From positions 62,001 through 126,000 of the forward strand of contig NZ_JBAXHI010000003.1 in the NCBI RefSeq assembly GCF_037138995.1: a stretch of 64,000 nt of DNA, given 5' to 3'. Positions 60,711-64,000 of the stretch are shown one piece after another (the first letter of the stretch is position 1; the number at the start of each line of letters is the position of its first letter). A model generated the notes under the pieces. The model did no database searches. It was not told the DNA's origin and saw nothing but the letters and a program-made list of their open reading frames with translations. The stretch is from Chlorohelix sp037138995 (lineage in GTDB: Bacteria; Chloroflexota; Chloroflexia; Chloroheliales; Chloroheliaceae). The position numbers and the translations under genes were made by a program.

Positions 60711-62092
60711 TAACTTTGTTGGGATTAGATAAACTCGATACCAGCCATGTTTTTTTGCTTGGCATAGCAGGCGCAGGTCAGTACCCGTTGGCGGAAATGT
60801 TGCTGGATATGGGTTGTAAAATCTCAGGAAGCGATCTGAAACCGGGTGTGAGCGGTGAAAAACTGCGGCAGCGTGGCGTTACGGTATATGAAGGTCATGA
60901 CCCTTCTAATCTGCAAGATGCCACCTTGCTGGTAATAACGGCGGCTTCCAATGACAATAACCCTGAACTGGTGGAAGCGCAAGCACGCGGTATTCGCACT
61001 TTAACAAATGCACAAATGGTAGCCATAGTGGTTAACTCCAAACGTTGCCTTGCTATTGCTGGTACACATGGCAAAACTACTACTACTAACCTAGTTGCCG
61101 GGTTAATGTCCAGAGCCGGGTTAGAGCCAACTTTTTACATTGGAGGCGTTTCAAGGGATTTGGGACGTTCCGGTGGAGTGGGTAAAGGCGAATTTTCGGT
61201 GGTAGAAGCGGACGAATATGCCCGTCGTTTTCTTGAGTATCACCCTGATGCTGCTCTTGTAACCAATATTGAGGCTGACCATTTAGATTATTACGGCGAT
61301 TTTGAGAACCTGAAGGCGGCTTATCATAAATTTGCCACGCAAGCGCGGCGTTTGTTCTTTTGTGCCGATGAACCTAATGCTCGTTTGCTGGGTGAGCAAT
61401 TCCTCAAGGAACGCGGTTCAGGGGTCTATTTTTACGGACTGGATGGAATGGCGGACTGGCGTGCTGCCAATGTTGAGCCTAATTCGTTGGGTGGAAATGA
61501 TTTTACGCTATGGCAAGGCAAACAGATGCAGGCGCGGGTTTCTCTGGCATTGTCCGGTTTGCACAATGTGCGAAATGCAGTGGGCGCGTTGGCGATGTGC
61601 ATAACCGTTGCGCCACATGTGCCGCCCACTAAATTTTGTGAACTGATTTCGGAGCTTCAGGGTACTGCCCGCCGCTTTGAGGTAAAGGGTGAGAAAAACG
61701 GGGTGGTAGTGGTGGATGATTACGCTCACCACCCAACCGAAATTGCGGCAACACTAGCCTCTGCTCGTCAGCGTTATAGCGGTAGGCGGTTGGTAGCTCT
61801 TTTCCAGCCACACACCTACAGCCGCACCAAAGCGTTGCTTGAAGAGTTTGCCGGCGCATTTTCACTGGCAGACCGCGTGGCTTTGATGGAAATTTTCCCT
61901 TCTAGGGAAACCGATAATCTGGGTGTTTCCAGCGTGGACATTTTAAGTCGTATGCAACATCCCGGTAAGTTGGAGCAAGTTCTTACACATCTGAATGCAC
62001 ATGCCGCTTTGAAAGAAATTCTCCAGCCGGGAGATGTGCTGTTGACGCTTGGGGCGGGGGATGTCTGGAAGGTTGCAGACGGGCTGTTATGA
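60707..62092 (+). CDS. murC: UDP-N-acetylmuramate--L-alanine ligase
   Basis: 461 residues. Adds L-Ala to UDP-MurNAc, starting the stem peptide. Seen: VFLLGIAGAGQYPLAEMLL (UDP-MurNAc site; most MurC have GIGGxGM), IAGTHGKTTTTNLVA (ATP), VVEADEYARRFLEY, VTNIEADHLDYYGD and VVDDYAHHPTEIAATL, all hallmark motifs. Start overlaps the CvpA-like gene by four bases and the end overlaps murB by four. Confidence 0.96.
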   Translation: MITLLGLDKLDTSHVFLLGIAGAGQYPLAEMLLDMGCKISGSDLKPGVSGEKLRQRGVTVYEGHDPSNLQDATLLVITAASNDNNPELVEAQARGIRTLTNAQMVAIVVNSKRCLAIAGTHGKTTTTNLVAGLMSRAGLEPTFYIGGVSRDLGRSGGVGKGEFSVVEADEYARRFLEYHPDAALVTNIEADHLDYYGDFENLKAAYHKFATQARRLFFCADEPNARLLGEQFLKERGSGVYFYGLDGMADWRAANVEPNSLGGNDFTLWQGKQMQARVSLALSGLHNVRNAVGALAMCITVAPHVPPTKFCELISELQGTARRFEVKGEKNGVVVVDDYAHHPTEIAATLASARQRYSGRRLVALFQPHTYSRTKALLEEFAGAFSLADRVALMEIFPSRETDNLGVSSVDILSRMQHPGKLEQVLTHLNAHAALKEILQPGDVLLTLGAGDVWKVADGLL

Positions 62093-63069
62093 GCTTTGAT
62101 TTTCAAGGCGCAAAACTGGCTCTAGAGCGAGTGTTAGGTAAGAAACTGGTATTGGGAGAGCTACTTGCCAAACATACCTCTTATCGAATCGGTGGCGCGG
62201 CGGACTTCTTCGCTCGAATCACCCGTGAAGATGATATGCTGGCGGTGTTGCGGACTTGCTGGGAACTGAGTGTTCCGTTGCTGGTGCTGGGAAACGGCAG
62301 TAATGTGCTGATAAGCGACCTAGGCTGGCGCGGGATGGTGGTTGAGAACCGAATGGCGGAAATTACTATTAACCCACAACCGGACGAAACCGCTGTACTA
62401 AAAGCCGGGAGCGGCGCATTACTGGGTAATGTAGCGCGGCGCGTGGCGAAAGAGGGTTGGGCGGGTTTTGAGTTTGCCGCTACAATTCCGGGCAGTGTAG
62501 GTGGCGGTATTGTCAGCAACGCCGGAGCGCATGGCAGCGACCTTTCAAAAGCGCTGAGGCGCGTAGAGGTTGCCACTAGGCAGGGTGAGCGTAAATTGTT
62601 TGCCCATGAAGAATTGGGAATGTCATACCGTCATACCCGCTGGCGCGAACATGTGGGTATGGATAAAGCGGCAATAGGCGAACCGGGCAACGAGTTGATT
62701 CTATGGGCGGAGTTTGAATTACGTAAAGGCGATTCAAGCAGTCTCAAAGAAATAATTGATGAAATGACGAACTGGCGGCGCGAAAAACAGCCGCAAGAGC
62801 CAAGTGCGGGAAGTGTTTTCAAGAACCCGCCTGCTCCTTTCCCGTCTTCTGGCAAAATGATTGAGGAAGTCGGACTCAAGGGTAAGATTATCGGGAAGGC
62901 GCAAATCTCGCCACGCCACGCGAATTTCATCGTCAATCTGGGTGGGGCGCAGGCTTCCGATGTAATGGCGTTGATAAGGCTGGCGCAAAAACTGGTTAAA
63001 GAGAAGTTTGGCGCAGAACTAGAACTGGAATTGGAGATATTGGGCGATTGGGACACGCCTTTAAATTAA
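62089..63069 (+). CDS. murB: UDP-N-acetylenolpyruvoylglucosamine reductase
   Basis: 326 residues, FAD enzyme reducing the enolpyruvyl group to give UDP-MurNAc with NADPH. Seen: HTSYRIGGAADFFA, VLGNGSNVLISDLGWRG (FAD site), FEFAATIPGSVGGGIVSNAGAHG (shown in part), the catalytic Ser in PSAGSVFKNP and ISPRHANFIVN near the end. This is a type with the loop GEGYRE-like LGMSYRHTRW. Overlaps murC by four bases, and ddl begins five bases downstream. Confidence 0.95.
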   Translation: MSFDFQGAKLALERVLGKKLVLGELLAKHTSYRIGGAADFFARITREDDMLAVLRTCWELSVPLLVLGNGSNVLISDLGWRGMVVENRMAEITINPQPDETAVLKAGSGALLGNVARRVAKEGWAGFEFAATIPGSVGGGIVSNAGAHGSDLSKALRRVEVATRQGERKLFAHEELGMSYRHTRWREHVGMDKAAIGEPGNELILWAEFELRKGDSSSLKEIIDEMTNWRREKQPQEPSAGSVFKNPPAPFPSSGKMIEEVGLKGKIIGKAQISPRHANFIVNLGGAQASDVMALIRLAQKLVKEKFGAELELELEILGDWDTPLN

Positions 63070-63073
63070 TAAC

Positions 63074-64000
63074 ATGAGCGAAGAAAAACACAAAATCAGA
63101 GTCGGTCTAATATTCGGCGGTAGGAGCGCAGAGCATGAAGTTTCGCTCAATTCTGCCAAATCTGTTGCGGCGGCTCTCGACCCTGAAAAATATGATATTA
63201 CCCTGATTGGCATTACTCTTGAAGGTAACTGGCTTTATCTGGGCGAAAGAGGGGCGCGTGAGGTAAATCCTGCTCGTTTAATGGCGGAAGCCACTGCCGG
63301 AGCGTTGCCCGTTACAATCGTGGGCGACCCTACCGTAAACGGCTTGGCAACAATTGAGCAAACCACTACAGGATTGTCTGTGTCTTTCGGTAAGGCTTTA
63401 TCTGGCGGTTTGGACGTGGTGATTCCTGTTTTGCATGGTCCTTATGGGGAAGATGGCACTTTACAGGGCTTGCTTGAAATGGCGAATGTGCCTTACGTGG
63501 GACCGGGGGTGCTGGCTTCAGCGGTTGGGATGGATAAAGTGGCGCAGCGCGAATTGTTCCGCTCTGCCGGGATTCCCGTCATTGATTATGTAGCGTTCAA
63601 GCGGCGCGAATGGGATAACCCTGAAAAGAAAGCCTCTCTTTTGGAGGAACTTGAAGAAAAAATCGGCTATCCCTGTTTTATAAAGCCTGTAAATATGGGT
63701 AGTAGCGTTGGTATAGGTAGAGCTACTAATAAAAGCGAATTGACGAACGCAATAGATAACGCTGCTCGCTACGACCGCAAGATTATGGTTGAAAAAGGGG
63801 TGCGCCCCCGCGAACTGGAGGTAGCGGTACTGGGTAACGATGTGCCGTTGGCTTCGGTGGTAGGCGAATTGGCACATAGCGCTGAATTTTATGACTATAA
63901 AGCCAAGTATATTGATAGTCAGGGCATGCAGTTTTTTATTCCGGCGCAAATTCCGGAAGAATTGAGCGAACGTATCCGTACTCTGGCAATAAAAGCATAT
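63074..64000 (+). CDS. ddl: D-alanine--D-alanine ligase (3' truncated by the window end)
   Basis: 309 codons visible, and the frame runs off the window. ATP-grasp enzyme making D-Ala-D-Ala for MurF. Seen: GLIFGGRSAEHEVSLNSA (N-terminal substrate loop), VLHGPYGEDGTLQGLLE, YVGPGVLASAVGMDK, FIKPVNMGSSVGIGRA (ATP binding) and EFYDYKAKY (omega loop). The Tyr in the omega loop is typical of true D-Ala-D-Ala ligases rather than D-Ala-D-Lac ligases. Starts at ATG 63074, five bases after murB, continuing the dcw operon. Confidence 0.96.
   Translation, partial: MSEEKHKIRVGLIFGGRSAEHEVSLNSAKSVAAALDPEKYDITLIGITLEGNWLYLGERGAREVNPARLMAEATAGALPVTIVGDPTVNGLATIEQTTTGLSVSFGKALSGGLDVVIPVLHGPYGEDGTLQGLLEMANVPYVGPGVLASAVGMDKVAQRELFRSAGIPVIDYVAFKRREWDNPEKKASLLEELEEKIGYPCFIKPVNMGSSVGIGRATNKSELTNAIDNAARYDRKIMVEKGVRPRELEVAVLGNDVPLASVVGELAHSAEFYDYKAKYIDSQGMQFFIPAQIPEELSERIRTLAIKAY

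Noticed and set aside
1..64000. CRISPR array, prophage, transposon or integrase
   Set aside because: No regularly spaced repeats, no transposase, integrase or phage structural protein motifs. Terminal inverted repeats were not seen.

Overview
The window is chromosomal DNA from a bacterium with moderate GC content. It is densely coding, with many TTG/GTG starts and many four-base ATGA overlaps. I infer a Chloroflexota member, with moderate confidence. The reasons are a PASTA-domain Ser/Thr kinase, a mraZ-led division/cell-wall cluster, many GT-C membrane glycosyltransferases, CIRCE-controlled groESL and no visible lipopolysaccharide genes. This is not proven by a marker gene. I see no prophage, IS element, integrase or CRISPR array.

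Layout. 1-7.9 kb: the 3' end of a DinG-like helicase, gmd (GDP-mannose dehydratase), a secreted HExxH peptidase, tRNA-Thr(CGT) with a textbook promoter, an unknown protein, the PASTA kinase pknB and a quinone oxidoreductase. 8.1-11.3 kb (minus): a four-gene lipid cassette of PlsC, a YnbA-type CDP-alcohol phosphotransferase, a YnbB-type CDP-diglyceride synthase and a methyltransferase. It resembles the enterobacterial ynbABC operon. 11.6-17.2 kb (minus): a probable long operon of a YbjQ-family protein, an HExxH protein, an unknown, manA (apparently with a non-standard start codon), azlC, azlD, an aminotransferase and a PhzF-like protein. It ends at a clear terminator.

17.5-27.4 kb: aspartokinase, a TIM-barrel sugar isomerase, then prfA-prmC translationally coupled to three glycosyltransferase genes (GT2, a GT2-GT4 fusion, and a GT39-like membrane enzyme). 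27.6-35.5 kb: an LPG-synthase-type flippase-like membrane protein, an orphan PD-(D/E)XK nuclease next to a zinc-ribbon membrane protein, a P1 peptidase, a UbiD decarboxylase, a TPR-like protein and a CopC-like membrane protein. 35.6-41.5 kb (minus): a second surface-polysaccharide operon (GT4, a double-GT4 fusion, a methyltransferase, a GT-C-like protein). 41.6-46.3 kb: an HEVAH protein, gcvPB, an orphan metal-type ABC ATPase behind a Fur-family-like box, a small zinc protein and a UbiA-family decaprenyl-phosphate phosphoribosyltransferase.

46.4-48.7 kb: groESL with two CIRCE-type operators, then an SDR gene. 49.5-64 kb: the dcw cluster in the order mraZ, rsmH, ftsL-like, pbp2, murF, mraY, murD, ftsW, a CvpA-like membrane protein, murC, murB, ddl (cut by the window end). 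murG is missing from its usual place between ftsW and murC. The mraZ promoter is followed by four G(T/A)GG boxes at exact 10-bp spacing, the signature of MraZ autoregulation.

Functional theme: cell-envelope construction. The window supplies peptidoglycan precursors and polymerases, nucleotide-sugar and mannose supply (gmd, manA), prenyl-phosphate-sugar donors (the UbiA-type enzyme), several glycosyltransferases that could use them, an unusual phospholipid cassette, and a PASTA kinase of the class that senses peptidoglycan fragments. The best candidates for something undescribed are the ynb-like lipid cassette in this lineage, the orphan nuclease/zinc-ribbon pair, the Fur-box-controlled orphan ABC ATPase, and the CvpA-like protein in the murG position.
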